Shown one piece after another: positions 51,367-60,674 of a stretch of DNA of 64,000 bases. Position numbers and translations under genes: made by a program. A model generated the notes under the pieces. The model was not told where the DNA came from. It made no database searches and worked only from the letters and a program-made list of their open reading frames with translations. The first letter of the stretch is position 1. Each line of letters starts with the position of its first letter. This DNA comes from Methylobacterium nodulans ORS 2060 (GTDB lineage: Bacteria; Pseudomonadota; Alphaproteobacteria; Rhizobiales; Beijerinckiaceae), in NCBI RefSeq assembly GCF_000022085.1, contig NC_011894.1, forward strand, positions 3,313,501-3,377,500, read 5' to 3'.

Positions 51367-51813
51367 TCAAAATACCTTCCGGTACTGGATGAAGCCCGGC
51401 CGGTCGGCGAGCGTGTCGTAGAGCGCGCGGGCCGTCACGTTGCCCTCCTGCGTGAGCCAGTAGACGCGGCTCGCACCCGCCGCGCGGGCCGCCGCGTAAA
51501 CGGCTTCGATCAGCGCCCGGCCCGCCCCTTGCCCGCGGGCGCTTTCCGCGGTGAACAGGTCCTGCAGATAGCAGTAGGGCCCGACCGTCCAGGTCGAGCG
51601 GTGGAAGAGGTAGTGGACGAGGCCGATCACTGCCCCGTCCATCTCGGCCACCAGGGCGTGCATCGGCTCGGCGGGGTCGTGCAGGCGCGCCCAGGTCGTG
51701 TCGCTGACGGCCGGATCGAGACTCTGGCCGTAGAAGCGCAGATAGCCCTGCCACAGGGGATCCCAGGCGGCCCGCTCGTCGGGCCGCAGGGGACGGATCA
51801 GCAAGCCCGCCAT
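51367..51813 (-). CDS. GNAT-family N-acetyltransferase
   Basis: 148 residues. Strands and helices of the GNAT fold, with the acetyl-CoA motif ESARGQGAGRALIEAVYAAA (Q/RxxGxG/A) and a terminal YDTLADRPGFIQYRKVF typical of the family. Start MAGLLIRPLRPDERAAWDPL at 51813, 4 bp after the glpX stop, so it is translated from the same operon. Substrate unknown. Confidence 0.85.
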   Translation of the reverse strand: MAGLLIRPLRPDERAAWDPLWQGYLRFYGQSLDPAVSDTTWARLHDPAEPMHALVAEMDGAVIGLVHYLFHRSTWTVGPYCYLQDLFTAESARGQGAGRALIEAVYAAARAAGASRVYWLTQEGNVTARALYDTLADRPGFIQYRKVF

Positions 51814-51817
51814 CGCC

Positions 51818-52816
51818 CTACTTCAGGTGGAACTTCGCGAAGTCGCGGTGCTCCGCCTGGATGCGGCGCACCGTGCCGGTATGCGAGCGGTAGACGATCG
51901 TGTCCGTCTGGACGACCTCCCGGCCGAAGCGCACGCCCTTGACCAGCGCGCCGTCGGTCACGCCGGTCAGCGCCACCACCACGTCGCCGCGGGCGAGATC
52001 CTCGAGTTCGTAGCGGCGGTCGGGGTCGGTGACGCCCATCTTGGCCGCGCGGTCCCGCTTGTCCTGCGTATCGAGGATCAGCCGCCCCTGCATCTGGCCG
52101 CCGATGCAGCGCAGCGCGCCCGCCGCGAGCACGCCCTCCGGCGCCGCGCCGATGCCGAGATAGATGTCGATGCCGGTCTCCTCCGGCATGGTCGTGAAGA
52201 TCACGCCCGCCACGTCGCCGTCGGAGATCAGGCGCACGCCCGCGCCGGTCCGGCGGATCGCCGCGATGAGGTCGGTGTGGCGCGGCCGGTCGAGCACGAG
52301 GGCGGTGATCTCGGAGGGCGGCACGCCCTTGGCCTTGGCGAGGGCATGGATGTTGTCCTCGGGCGAGGCATCGAGATCGACGACGCCCTTCGGATAGCCG
52401 GGGCCGATCGCGATCTTGTGCATGTAGACGTCGGGGGCGGCGAGCAGCGTGCCGCCTTCGGCCATCGCCATGACGGCGACCGAGCCCGGCATGTCCTTGG
52501 CGCAGAGGGTGGTGCCCTCCAGTGGATCGACCGCGATGTCGACCTTGGGCCCCTGGCCGTTGCCGAGCGTCTCGCCGATGAACAGCATCGGCGCCTCGTC
52601 GCGCTCGCCCTCGCCGATCACCACCGTTCCGGCGATCGGCAGCCGGTTGAGCTCGCGGCGCATGGCATCGACGGCAGCCTGGTCGGCGGCCTTCTCGTTG
52701 CCCTGGCCCCGCAGGCGGGCGGCGGCGACCGCCGCACGCTCAGTCACGCGCACCAGTTCGAGGGTGAGGATGCGCTCGATGATCGGGCTCGGGCCGGCCT
52801 TGGTGGCGTCCGACAT
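51818..52816 (-). CDS. glpX: Class II fructose-1,6-bisphosphatase
   Basis: 332 residues. Dephosphorylates fructose 1,6-bisphosphate to fructose 6-phosphate (gluconeogenesis, Calvin-type cycles), metal dependent, cytosolic. Family motifs: ELVRVTERAAVAAARLRGQG, GTVVIGEGERDEAPMLFIGE, VDIAVDPLEGTTLCAKDMPG (metal-binding Asp/Glu), RLISDGDVAGVI, GIGAAPEGVLAAGALRCIGG. Length normal. It follows hom by 44 bp on the same strand, a common alphaproteobacterial order. Confidence 0.95.
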   Translation of the reverse strand: MSDATKAGPSPIIERILTLELVRVTERAAVAAARLRGQGNEKAADQAAVDAMRRELNRLPIAGTVVIGEGERDEAPMLFIGETLGNGQGPKVDIAVDPLEGTTLCAKDMPGSVAVMAMAEGGTLLAAPDVYMHKIAIGPGYPKGVVDLDASPEDNIHALAKAKGVPPSEITALVLDRPRHTDLIAAIRRTGAGVRLISDGDVAGVIFTTMPEETGIDIYLGIGAAPEGVLAAGALRCIGGQMQGRLILDTQDKRDRAAKMGVTDPDRRYELEDLARGDVVVALTGVTDGALVKGVRFGREVVQTDTIVYRSHTGTVRRIQAEHRDFAKFHLK

Positions 52817-52860
52817 GCGGTCAGGTTCCCTCGTCAGTCTCTCGGGTAACGGTGCCGGGA

Positions 52861-54183
52861 TCAGTCCCGCTCGATGCGGATGACCTGCGGCGGCTCCGAC
52901 AGGAGGCCGTCCGCCGCCATGGCGTCGAGGCTCGCGCGGATCGCCGCCTCCGTCGCCGCATAGGTGATGAGCACGAGCGGCACCGGCACGCCGGAGCGTC
53001 CATGCGGATCCTGCTGGGCCGCGTTCTCGGAGCGGCGCTGCAGGATGCTCTCCAGCGAGATGTCACGCTCGGCCATCCGGGTCGCAACGCCCGCGGCGAC
53101 GCCGGGCCGGTCGTGGACCGTGAGGCGGATGTAGTAGCCGCCCTCGTGCCGCTGCATCTCGGCCCGCCGGGGATGCACCAGCGCCGCCGCCGGGCGGCCG
53201 AAGGCCGGGACGAGGCGGCCGGCCGCGACGTCCGCGATATCCGCGACGACTGCCGAGGCCGTCGCCTCGCCGCCCGCCCCGGGGCCGATGAGCGTCAGCT
53301 CGCGCAGCGCGTCCGTGTCGATGGTCACCGCGTTCGTCACCCCCATCACCTGCGCGATGGCGGAGGATTTCGGCACCATGGTCGGGTGGACGCGCTGCTC
53401 GATGCCGGCCGGCGTGGTTTCCGCCACCCCGAGCAGCTTGATCCGGTAGCCGAGCTCGTCGGCCATGCGCAGGTCGAGGGGCGTGATGGCCGAGATCCCC
53501 TCCACCGAGACGCCATCCGCGTCGATCTCGCTGCCGAAGGCGAGGCTTGTCAGCAAAGCGAGCTTGTGGGCGGTGTCGTAGCCCTCGACGTCGAAGGTCG
53601 GGTCGGCCTCCGCGTAGCCGAGCGCCTGGGCGTCCTTGAGGCAGGCCTCGAAGGTCAGGCCCTCCAGCTCCATCCGGCTCAGGATGTAGTTGCAGGTGCC
53701 GTTGAGGATCCCGTAGATGCGGGAGATCCGGTTGCCGGCGAGCGCCTCGCGCAGGGTCTTGACCACCGGGATGCCGCCAGCGGCCGAGGCCTCGAAGGCG
53801 AGCGCGACGCCGGCCGCCTCCGCCGCGCGGGCGAGCGCCGCGCCGTGGCGGGCGAGCAGCGCCTTGTTGGCGGTCACCACGTGCTTGCCGGCGGCGAGCG
53901 CCGCCTCGACGGTGGCGCGGGCAGCCCCCTCGGCGCCGCCGATCAGCTCGACCACGCAATCGACCTCGCCCGAGCGGGCGAGCGCCACCGGATCCTCGAA
54001 CCACGCGACGTCGGCGAGCGCGAGGCCGCGGTCGCGGGTCCGGTCGCGGGCCGAGACGGCGGTCACGCGGATCGGCCGTCCGGCCGCGTCCGTGAGCGTC
54101 GCGGCGCGGCGCTCCACCATGCGCACGACGGCGGAGCCGACCGTGCCGAGACCGGCAACGCCGAGGCGAAGGCTCTGAGTCAT
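52861..54183 (-). CDS. hom: Homoserine dehydrogenase
   Basis: 440 residues. Reduces aspartate semialdehyde to homoserine with NAD(P)H in threonine/methionine synthesis. N-terminal Rossmann domain LRLGVAGLGTVGSAVVRMVE, catalytic domain with GGIPVVKTLREALAGNRISR, IYGILNGTCNYILSRMELEG, DPTFDVEGYDTAHKLALLTS, and a C-terminal ACT domain (YYIRLTVHDRPGVAAGVATR) for threonine feedback. I chose the ATG at 54183 (MTQSLRLGVAG); the upstream extension to 54258 has no family support. First gene of the hom-glpX-GNAT unit. Confidence 0.95.
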   Translation of the reverse strand: MTQSLRLGVAGLGTVGSAVVRMVERRAATLTDAAGRPIRVTAVSARDRTRDRGLALADVAWFEDPVALARSGEVDCVVELIGGAEGAARATVEAALAAGKHVVTANKALLARHGAALARAAEAAGVALAFEASAAGGIPVVKTLREALAGNRISRIYGILNGTCNYILSRMELEGLTFEACLKDAQALGYAEADPTFDVEGYDTAHKLALLTSLAFGSEIDADGVSVEGISAITPLDLRMADELGYRIKLLGVAETTPAGIEQRVHPTMVPKSSAIAQVMGVTNAVTIDTDALRELTLIGPGAGGEATASAVVADIADVAAGRLVPAFGRPAAALVHPRRAEMQRHEGGYYIRLTVHDRPGVAAGVATRMAERDISLESILQRRSENAAQQDPHGRSGVPVPLVLITYAATEAAIRASLDAMAADGLLSEPPQVIRIERD

Positions 54184-54285
54184 GCACGCATCCAAGGGGC
54201 TTCTCGACAACCGGACGTGCGCGAAGCGCGGCCTCCGGCGGACGGGGACCTTCTGCAACGATTTCCGGCCCCGTGCAAGGAACGC

Positions 54286-54975
54286 TCAGCCCGCCGGCTC
54301 CCGCCGGTGGCGCGCGGCGACCCGCACCAGGGCCGCCAGGACCACGGCGTTGAGGATGTGCCAGAGCCAGTGCGTTCCGGAGGGCAGCAGCGGGCAGAGC
54401 GCGCGGTCGAGGGTTCTGGCGCAGAGCGACAGCAGGAAGATCCCCGCGATGCCGAGGAGGGCCCGGCCGGCCCGGTGCTGCGCTTCCCGCGGGGCTGCCC
54501 GCAGCGCCGCGCCGATCCCAAGGAGAGCCAGGAGTGCGGGCGCGTAGGCGATCGACCCGTTCGTCGCCGGGGCGAGCGGCCGCCCGGCAAGGGCCGAGAG
54601 CGCGGGCTCGAACCCGAACCCCGCCGCCGCGAAGGCGAGGGTCAGGAGCGTGCTGGCAAGCGCGCCAAGACCGAGCAGGCGGTATAGCGCGAGGAAGAAA
54701 TAGGCGTGGATGAACAGCGTGATCGGCAGCACGTCGGCGAGCTCGGCCCAGCGCAAGGCGAGCGTGTGGAACAGGAAGCTGCCGAGCCCGATCAGCCCGA
54801 CGAGCCCCGCAAGCGCGAGCGCGACCGGATCGGGCGCCGCGCGGCGCCGCTCGGCCAAGGCCAGCGCGACGGCGGCGACCAGGAAGGCGGCGTTCGAGAG
54901 GGCGTTCAGCGGCTCGGCCCAGAAGCCCGCATCGATGCGCTCGCAATAGGCCCGCACCGGCTCCCACCACCCCAT
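54286..54975 (-). CDS. Ceramidase-like integral membrane protein
   Basis: 229 residues, about seven transmembrane helices. The start MGWWEPVRAYCERIDAGFWA, then EPLNALSNAAFLVAAVALAL, LGSFLFHTLALRWAELADVL and the late HWLWHILNAVVLAALV with paired His match the alkaline-ceramidase/CREST superfamily, whose Ser, Asp and three His residues build a zinc amidohydrolase site. In bacteria the substrate is unproven. Divergent from the exonuclease gene. Confidence 0.75.
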   Translation of the reverse strand: MGWWEPVRAYCERIDAGFWAEPLNALSNAAFLVAAVALALAERRRAAPDPVALALAGLVGLIGLGSFLFHTLALRWAELADVLPITLFIHAYFFLALYRLLGLGALASTLLTLAFAAAGFGFEPALSALAGRPLAPATNGSIAYAPALLALLGIGAALRAAPREAQHRAGRALLGIAGIFLLSLCARTLDRALCPLLPSGTHWLWHILNAVVLAALVRVAARHRREPAG

Positions 54976-55071
54976 CGGCCTCCCCCGCGGCACCCCGTCC
55001 CGTCTTCTTGCAAAGCCTCGGCGAAACCCCGATGACGGCAGCCGCCTTCCTCCAACGCGCCGTGGGCCCCG

Positions 55072-55863
55072 ATGCGGATCACCACCTGGAACGTCAACTC
55101 GGTCAAGCAGCGCCTCGGCCACCTCCTCGCCTTCCTGAAGGAGGCCAGTCCCGACGTGGTCTGCCTGCAGGAGCTGAAATGCGTCGACGAGGCGTTTCCG
55201 CGGACGGAGATCGAGGAGGCCGGCTACGTGGTGGCGACCCACGGCCAGAAGGCCTTCAACGGCGTCGCGCTCCTCACCCGCCAGCCCCTGCCCCTGCGCG
55301 ATGTGCGCCGCGGCCTGCCCGGCGACCCGGAGGACGGGCAGGCGCGCTACATCGAGGCGGTCATCCCCACCGCGACGGCGACGCTGCGGGTGGCCTCGAT
55401 CTATCTGCCGAACGGCAACCCGATCGGCACGCCGAAATACGACTACAAGCTCGCCTTCCTGCGCCGCCTCCTGCTGCATGCCCGCGCCTTGCGCGAGAAG
55501 GAGGAGGTGCTGGTCCTCGCCGGCGACTACAACGTGATCCCGGAGCCCATCGACGTCGCCAATCCGGAGGCCTGGACCGGCGATGCCCTGTTCCTGCCCG
55601 AGAGCCGGGCTGCCTTCCGGATGCTCCTCAACGAAGGCTTCACGGATGCGCTGCGGGCCTGCGACGAGCGGCCCGGGCTCTACACCTTCTGGGACTATCA
55701 GGCCGGGGCGTGGTCGCGGAATCTCGGCATCCGCATCGACCACCTGCTGCTCTCGCCCCAGGCCCTCGACCGCCTGGTCTCGGCCTCCGTGCAGAAGCAC
55801 CTGCGCGGCCTCGACAAGCCCTCCGATCACGTGCCGGTCACGGTCGAGCTCGATCTCGGCTGA
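55072..55863 (+). CDS. xthA: Exodeoxyribonuclease III / AP endonuclease
   Basis: 263 residues, the usual length. Cuts DNA at abasic sites and degrades 3' ends in base-excision repair. Motifs: MRITTWNVNSVKQRLGHLLA, VVCLQELKC (metal Glu), ASIYLPNGNP, VLAGDYNVIPEPIDV (Asp/Asn), FWDYQAGAWSRNLGIRIDHL and the final PSDHVPVTVEL (Asp-His). The ATG at 55072 fits the conserved first strand. Confidence 0.93.
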   Translation: MRITTWNVNSVKQRLGHLLAFLKEASPDVVCLQELKCVDEAFPRTEIEEAGYVVATHGQKAFNGVALLTRQPLPLRDVRRGLPGDPEDGQARYIEAVIPTATATLRVASIYLPNGNPIGTPKYDYKLAFLRRLLLHARALREKEEVLVLAGDYNVIPEPIDVANPEAWTGDALFLPESRAAFRMLLNEGFTDALRACDERPGLYTFWDYQAGAWSRNLGIRIDHLLLSPQALDRLVSASVQKHLRGLDKPSDHVPVTVELDLG

Positions 55864-56054
55864 GATCGCCGGCCGCCAGCCTCCGCGGCGGCGCGCGGCA
55901 GAAGCGGGCAGGCTCGCCTGCCTCGAAATTGGCCCGCATGCAAATCTGCCTATAAGCTAGGCAATCGCGCGCCTCTCACCTTGGCCGGACGGGCAGCCCG
56001 TCCTGGCAGGCCTCTTGCAGAAGCCGTCGCGTCAACAGCGACGCGAGGTGTTCA

Positions 56055-57659
56055 GTGAGGCCATCGTTCTTCCGCAGCCCGCTTCTGGGTCTGGCTCTCG
56101 GCGCCGTGATGGCGTGGCCGGCAGCCGCGCAGGGCGTGCTCCGCATCGGCATGACGGCGTCGGACATTCCGCTGACGACCGGACAGGCCGACAACGGTGG
56201 CGAGGGCATGCGCTTCACGGGCTACACGGCCTACGACGCGCTCATCAACTGGGACCTCGGCAGCGCCGACAAGGCTGCCGTGCTGACGCCCGGCCTCGCC
56301 ACCGCCTGGAAGGTCGACCCGAACGACACCCGCAAGTGGATCTTCACGCTGCGCGAGGGCGTGACCTTCCACGACGGATCGCCGTTCAACGCCGACGCGG
56401 TGGTCTGGAACCTCGACAAGATCCTCAAGACCGACAGCCCGCAATTCGATCCCCGCCAGTCGGCGCAAGGGCGCACCCGCATCCCGGGCGTGGCGAGCTA
56501 CCGGGCGATCGACCCGAAGACAGTCGAGATCGCCACCAAGACACCGGACGCGACCTTCCCGTACCAGATCTCCTGGATCCTGATGTCCTCGCCGGCGAAC
56601 TGGGAGAAGCAGGGCAGGAGCTGGGACGCGGTGGCGAAGTCCCCGTCGGGCACCGGACCGTGGAAGATCACCGCCTTCGTGCCGCGCGAGCGGGCGGAGC
56701 TCACGCCCAACAAGGACTACTGGGACAAGGCGCGGGTGCCGAAGCTCGACAAGCTCGTGCTGATCCCGCTGCCCGAGGCCAATGCCCGCGTGGCGGCCCT
56801 GCGCTCCGGCCAGGTGGACTGGATCGAGGCGCCCGCTCCCGACGCCCTCGCCTCGCTGAAGGCCGCGGGCTTCAGGCTCGTGACGAACCTCTACCCGCAC
56901 AACTGGACCTGGCACCTGTCGCGGGTCGAGGGCTCGCCCTGGAACGACATCCGCGTGCGCAAGGCGGCGAATCTTGCGGTCGACCGCGAGGGCCTGAAGG
57001 AGTTCCTCGGCGGCCTCGCGGTGCCGGCCGAAGGCTTCATGACGCCCGGCCATCCCTGGTTCGGCAAGCCGAGCTTCACCGTGAAGTACGATCCCGAGGC
57101 GGCCAAAAAGCTCCTGAAGGAGGCGGGCTACGGCCCCGACAAGCCGATCACCACCAAGATCCTGATCTCGGCCTCGGGCTCCGGCCAGATGCAGCCGCTG
57201 CCCATGAACGAGTTCATCCAGCAGAACCTCGCCGAAATCGGCATCAAGGTCGATTTCGAGGTCGTGGAGTGGAACACGCTCATCAATATCTGGCGTGCGG
57301 GCGCCAAGAGTGACACCGCCCGCGGCGCCACGGGCATGAACTACTCCTACCTGATCCAGGACCCGTTCACCGCCTTCATCCGCCACGCCCAGTGCAACCT
57401 GGCGCCGCCGAACGGCACCAACTGGGGCTTCTACTGCGACCCCGAGATGGACAAGCTGTTCGATCAGGTCCGCAGCACCTTCGACCCGGCAGCCCAGACG
57501 GCGGTGCTGCAGAAGATCCACGAGAAATTCGTCGACGACGCACTCTTCCTGATGGTCACGCACGACGTCAACCCGCGGGCGATGAGCCCGAAGGTGAAGG
57601 GCTTCGTGCAGGCGCAGAGCTGGTTCCAGAACTTCTCGTCGATCTCGATGGAGAAGTGA
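56055..57659 (+). CDS. ABC transporter substrate-binding protein, family 5 (peptide type)
   Basis: 534 residues from a GTG at 56055 with a signal peptide (LLGLALGAVMAWPAAAQ). The periplasmic domain is of the DppA/OppA type: LATAWKVDPNDTRKWIFTLR, EGVTFHDGSPFNADAVVWNL, TGPWKITAFVPRERAELTPN and RVAALRSGQVDWIEAPAPD. First gene of a five-gene operon. Ligand could be peptides, opines or similar; the sequence does not tell. Confidence 0.92.
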   Translation: MRPSFFRSPLLGLALGAVMAWPAAAQGVLRIGMTASDIPLTTGQADNGGEGMRFTGYTAYDALINWDLGSADKAAVLTPGLATAWKVDPNDTRKWIFTLREGVTFHDGSPFNADAVVWNLDKILKTDSPQFDPRQSAQGRTRIPGVASYRAIDPKTVEIATKTPDATFPYQISWILMSSPANWEKQGRSWDAVAKSPSGTGPWKITAFVPRERAELTPNKDYWDKARVPKLDKLVLIPLPEANARVAALRSGQVDWIEAPAPDALASLKAAGFRLVTNLYPHNWTWHLSRVEGSPWNDIRVRKAANLAVDREGLKEFLGGLAVPAEGFMTPGHPWFGKPSFTVKYDPEAAKKLLKEAGYGPDKPITTKILISASGSGQMQPLPMNEFIQQNLAEIGIKVDFEVVEWNTLINIWRAGAKSDTARGATGMNYSYLIQDPFTAFIRHAQCNLAPPNGTNWGFYCDPEMDKLFDQVRSTFDPAAQTAVLQKIHEKFVDDALFLMVTHDVNPRAMSPKVKGFVQAQSWFQNFSSISMEK

Positions 57660-57747
57660 TCGATCGCCGGCACCCCGGCATGAGGACCGAGGTGTCGGCG
57701 AAGGGCCTCCCGCAAGAGGCCTCCCGCAAGACAGGCATTGAGGCGTC

Positions 57748-58701
57748 ATGCTCTCGTTCATCCTGAAGCGCGTCGCCTATGCGGCGCCCGTCGCCCTGGG
57801 GGTCAGCCTCGTCTGCTTCCTCCTCGTTCACCTCGCGCCGGGGGATCCCTTGAGCGCGATCCTGCCGGTCGACGCCACGGCCGAGATGCAGGCGCAGATG
57901 CGGGCGGCCTACGGCTTCGACAAGCCGCTGCCGGTTCAGTACGGGCTCTGGCTCTGGAAGGTGCTGCAGGGCGATCTCGGCACCTCGATCGCCACCGGCC
58001 GGCCCGTGCTGTCCGAGGTCGGGCGCGCGGTGAGCAACAGCCTGATCCTCGCCGCCGTCGCGACGCTGATCGGCTTCACCACCGGCACCTTCTTCGGCTT
58101 CGTCGCCGGCTACGCCCGCGATTCCTGGCTCGACCGGCTCGCCTCGGCCATCGCGGTCTTCGGGGTGAGCGTGCCCCATTACTGGCTCGGCATCGTGATG
58201 GTGATCATCTTCTCGGCGATGCTCGGCTGGCTGCCACCGACCGGGGCGGGGCCCCAAGGCTCCGGCAATTGGTGGCCGGACGCCGAGCACCTGCGCTACC
58301 TCGTGCTCCCGGCCATCACCATGTCGGTGATCCCGATGGGCGTGATCTCCCGCACCGTGCGGGCGCTCGTCGGCGACATCCTGCACCAGGACTTCGTGCA
58401 GGCCCTGCGCGCCAAGGGCCTGTCGGAATTCGGCGTGTTCAGGCACGTGGTGAAGAACGCCGCCCCGACCGCCATCGCCATCATGGGCCTGCAGCTCGGC
58501 TACCTGCTCGGCGGCTCGATCCTGATCGAGACCGTGTTCGCCTGGCCCGGCACCGGCTTCCTGCTGAATGCCGCGATCTTCCAGCGGGACCTGCCGCTCC
58601 TCCAGGGGACGATCCTGGTGCTGGCGATGTTCTTCGTGACCCTGAACCTCCTGGTCGACGTGGTGCAGACCGCCCTCGACCCGCGCATCCAGAGGGCGTG
58701 A
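57748..58701 (+). CDS. ABC transporter permease, DppB/OppB type
   Basis: 317 residues, six helices. Start MLSFILKRVAYAAPVALGVS is the family opening (single file RR/KR then hydrophobic helix), with VHLAPGDPLSAILPVDA, a periplasmic loop, and the EAA loop near ALRAKGLSEFGVFRHVVKNA that contacts the ATPase. 88 bp after the binding-protein gene. Confidence 0.92.
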   Translation: MLSFILKRVAYAAPVALGVSLVCFLLVHLAPGDPLSAILPVDATAEMQAQMRAAYGFDKPLPVQYGLWLWKVLQGDLGTSIATGRPVLSEVGRAVSNSLILAAVATLIGFTTGTFFGFVAGYARDSWLDRLASAIAVFGVSVPHYWLGIVMVIIFSAMLGWLPPTGAGPQGSGNWWPDAEHLRYLVLPAITMSVIPMGVISRTVRALVGDILHQDFVQALRAKGLSEFGVFRHVVKNAAPTAIAIMGLQLGYLLGGSILIETVFAWPGTGFLLNAAIFQRDLPLLQGTILVLAMFFVTLNLLVDVVQTALDPRIQRA

Positions 58702-58705
58702 GACG

Positions 58706-59632
58706 ATGACGACGCCGACCTCCCTCGCCTCCGCCGATCCCGGCGCCGCGACGGCGCTCCCCGCCGAGGCGGCCGAAGCCCCGATCCAGGCGGGACGCGG
58801 CTACTGGTCCAGCGTGCTCTCCCGCCTCCTGCGCGACCCCGTCGCCATGGCGGCCGCCCTGGTCATCCTGCTGATCGTGCTCGCCGCGATCTTCGCGCCG
58901 CTGATCGCGCCCATGGATCCGTTCAAGGGCTCGATGGTCCGCCGCCTCAAGCATATCGGCGACGCGACCTACATCCTCGGATCGGACGAGCTCGGGCGCG
59001 ACATGCTGAGCCGCCTGCTCTACGCCGGCCGCCTGTCGCTGTTCATGGGCGTGCTGCCGGTGGTGATCGCCTTCTTCATCGGGTCCGGCCTCGGCATCCT
59101 GGCGGGCTATGCCGGGGGCTGGATCAACACGCTGATCATGCGCGTCGTCGACGTGTTCTTCGCCTTCCCGTCCGTGCTGCTCGCCATCGCGCTCTCGGGC
59201 GCGCTCGGGGCGGGCATCCTCAACTCGATCGTCTCGCTCACCGTCGTGTTCGTCCCGCAGATCACCCGCGTGGCCGAGAGCGTGACGGTGCAGATCCGCA
59301 ATCGCGACTACGTCGAGGCGGCCCGCGTCTCGGGCGCCAACCCGTTCCGGGTCGTGCGGGTGCAGGTGCTCGGCAACGTGCTGGGTCCGGTCTTCGTCTA
59401 CGCGACCAGCCTGATCTCGGTGTCGATGATCCTGGCCTCGGGCCTCTCCTTCCTCGGCCTCGGCGTGAAGCCGCCAGAGCCGGAATGGGGCCTGATGCTC
59501 AACACCCTGCGCACGGCGATCTACGTCAACCCGCTCGTCGCAGCGCTGCCGGGCGTGATGATCTTCCTCACCTCGATCTCCTTCAACCTGCTGTCGGATG
59601 GCCTGCGTTCGGCCATGGAGGTGCGCTCATGA
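58706..59632 (+). CDS. ABC transporter permease, DppC/OppC type
   Basis: 308 residues. Alanine-rich cytosolic start, then LLRDPVAMAAALVILLIVLA, FILGSDELGRDMLSRLLYAG-type segment (YILGSDELGRDMLSRLLYAG), DVFFAFPSVLLAIALSGALG and EAA loop RDYVEAARVSGANPFRVVRV. Starts 4 bp after the partner permease and overlaps the next gene by ATGA. Confidence 0.92.
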   Translation: MTTPTSLASADPGAATALPAEAAEAPIQAGRGYWSSVLSRLLRDPVAMAAALVILLIVLAAIFAPLIAPMDPFKGSMVRRLKHIGDATYILGSDELGRDMLSRLLYAGRLSLFMGVLPVVIAFFIGSGLGILAGYAGGWINTLIMRVVDVFFAFPSVLLAIALSGALGAGILNSIVSLTVVFVPQITRVAESVTVQIRNRDYVEAARVSGANPFRVVRVQVLGNVLGPVFVYATSLISVSMILASGLSFLGLGVKPPEPEWGLMLNTLRTAIYVNPLVAALPGVMIFLTSISFNLLSDGLRSAMEVRS

Positions 59633-60672
59633 GCGAGACGCTCGATCCGCGGGACCGTGGCGGCCCCGCCCAGCCCCTCCTGTCGGTCACCGGCCTCGTC
59701 AAGCATTTCGGGACGAAGGGCGGCCTGTTCGGCAAAGGCCCGGTGGTGCGTGCCGTGGACGGCGTCGATTTCGACATCCTGAAGGGCGAGACGCTCGGCG
59801 TCGTCGGCGAGTCGGGCTGCGGCAAGTCCACTACCGCGCGCCTTCTCATGCAGATCATCGCCCCGGACCAGGGCGAGATCGTCTTCGACGGCGAGCTCCT
59901 CGGCTCGCGCGCCCTCGACCTGAAGTCCTATCGCCGGCAGGTGCAGATGGTCTTCCAGGATTCCTACGCCTCGCTCAACCCGCGCCTGACCGTCGAGGAG
60001 ACGGTGGCTTTCGGGCCGCAGGCGCATGGGCTGTCGCGCAAGGCCGCGCTCGGGCGCGCCCACGACCTGCTGCGCCGGGTCGGCCTGGAGCCCCGGCGCT
60101 TCGGCGGGCGCTACCCGCACGAGGTCTCGGGCGGCCAGCGCCAGCGCGTGAACATCGCCCGCGCCCTCGCCCTGGAACCCCGGCTGCTCATCCTGGACGA
60201 GGCGGTCTCGGCCCTCGACAAGTCGGTGGAAGCCCAGGTGCTCAACCTGCTCGCGGACCTCAAGCGGGATTTCGGGCTGACCTACCTTTTCATCTCGCAC
60301 GACCTCAACGTCGTGCGCTTCATGTCCGACCGGGTGATGGTGATGTATCTCGGCAAGGTCGCCGAGCTCGGCCCCGCGGACGACATCCTGGCGACGCCGC
60401 GCCATCCCTACACGGCTGCGCTCCTGGCCTCGCAGCCCTCCACCGACCCGCGCGCGCGGATCGACGCCGCGCCGCTCACGGGCGATCCGCCGAACCCGAT
60501 CAACCCGCCGCCGGGGTGCCGCTTCCACACCCGCTGCCGCTTCGCCGCCGAGGTGTGCCGCAGCCGCGAGCCCGGCCTCGACCCGGTCGCGCCCGCCCAT
60601 CGGGCCGCCTGCCACAGGGCGGTGGCCGGCTCCGGCCACCCCGAGGCTCCCGCTCTCCCCATGGCAGCCTGA
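59629..60672 (+). CDS. ABC transporter ATP-binding protein, DppF/OppF type
   Basis: 347 residues. Walker A VVGESGCGKSTTARLLMQII, Q-loop VFQDSYASLNPR, signature HEVSGGQRQRVNIARALALE, Walker B LLILDEAVSALD, and the C-terminal oligopeptide-transporter extension with a Cys cluster (PPGCRFHTRCRFAAEVCRSR). The Walker B region reads EAVSALDKS where most members have EPTSALDVS, a minor variation. The start overlaps the permease stop. Confidence 0.93.
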   Translation: MSETLDPRDRGGPAQPLLSVTGLVKHFGTKGGLFGKGPVVRAVDGVDFDILKGETLGVVGESGCGKSTTARLLMQIIAPDQGEIVFDGELLGSRALDLKSYRRQVQMVFQDSYASLNPRLTVEETVAFGPQAHGLSRKAALGRAHDLLRRVGLEPRRFGGRYPHEVSGGQRQRVNIARALALEPRLLILDEAVSALDKSVEAQVLNLLADLKRDFGLTYLFISHDLNVVRFMSDRVMVMYLGKVAELGPADDILATPRHPYTAALLASQPSTDPRARIDAAPLTGDPPNPINPPPGCRFHTRCRFAAEVCRSREPGLDPVAPAHRAACHRAVAGSGHPEAPALPMAA

Positions 60673-60674
60673 TC

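Noticed and set aside
51827..52849. 340-codon open frame on the plus strand
   Set aside because: Antisense to glpX, which has all family motifs.
52852..54687. 611-codon open frame on the plus strand
   Set aside because: Antisense to hom and the ceramidase-like gene; no family content and Arg/Gly/Asp-rich composition.
56052..57761. 569-codon open frame on the minus strand
   Set aside because: Antisense to the ABC binding-protein gene.
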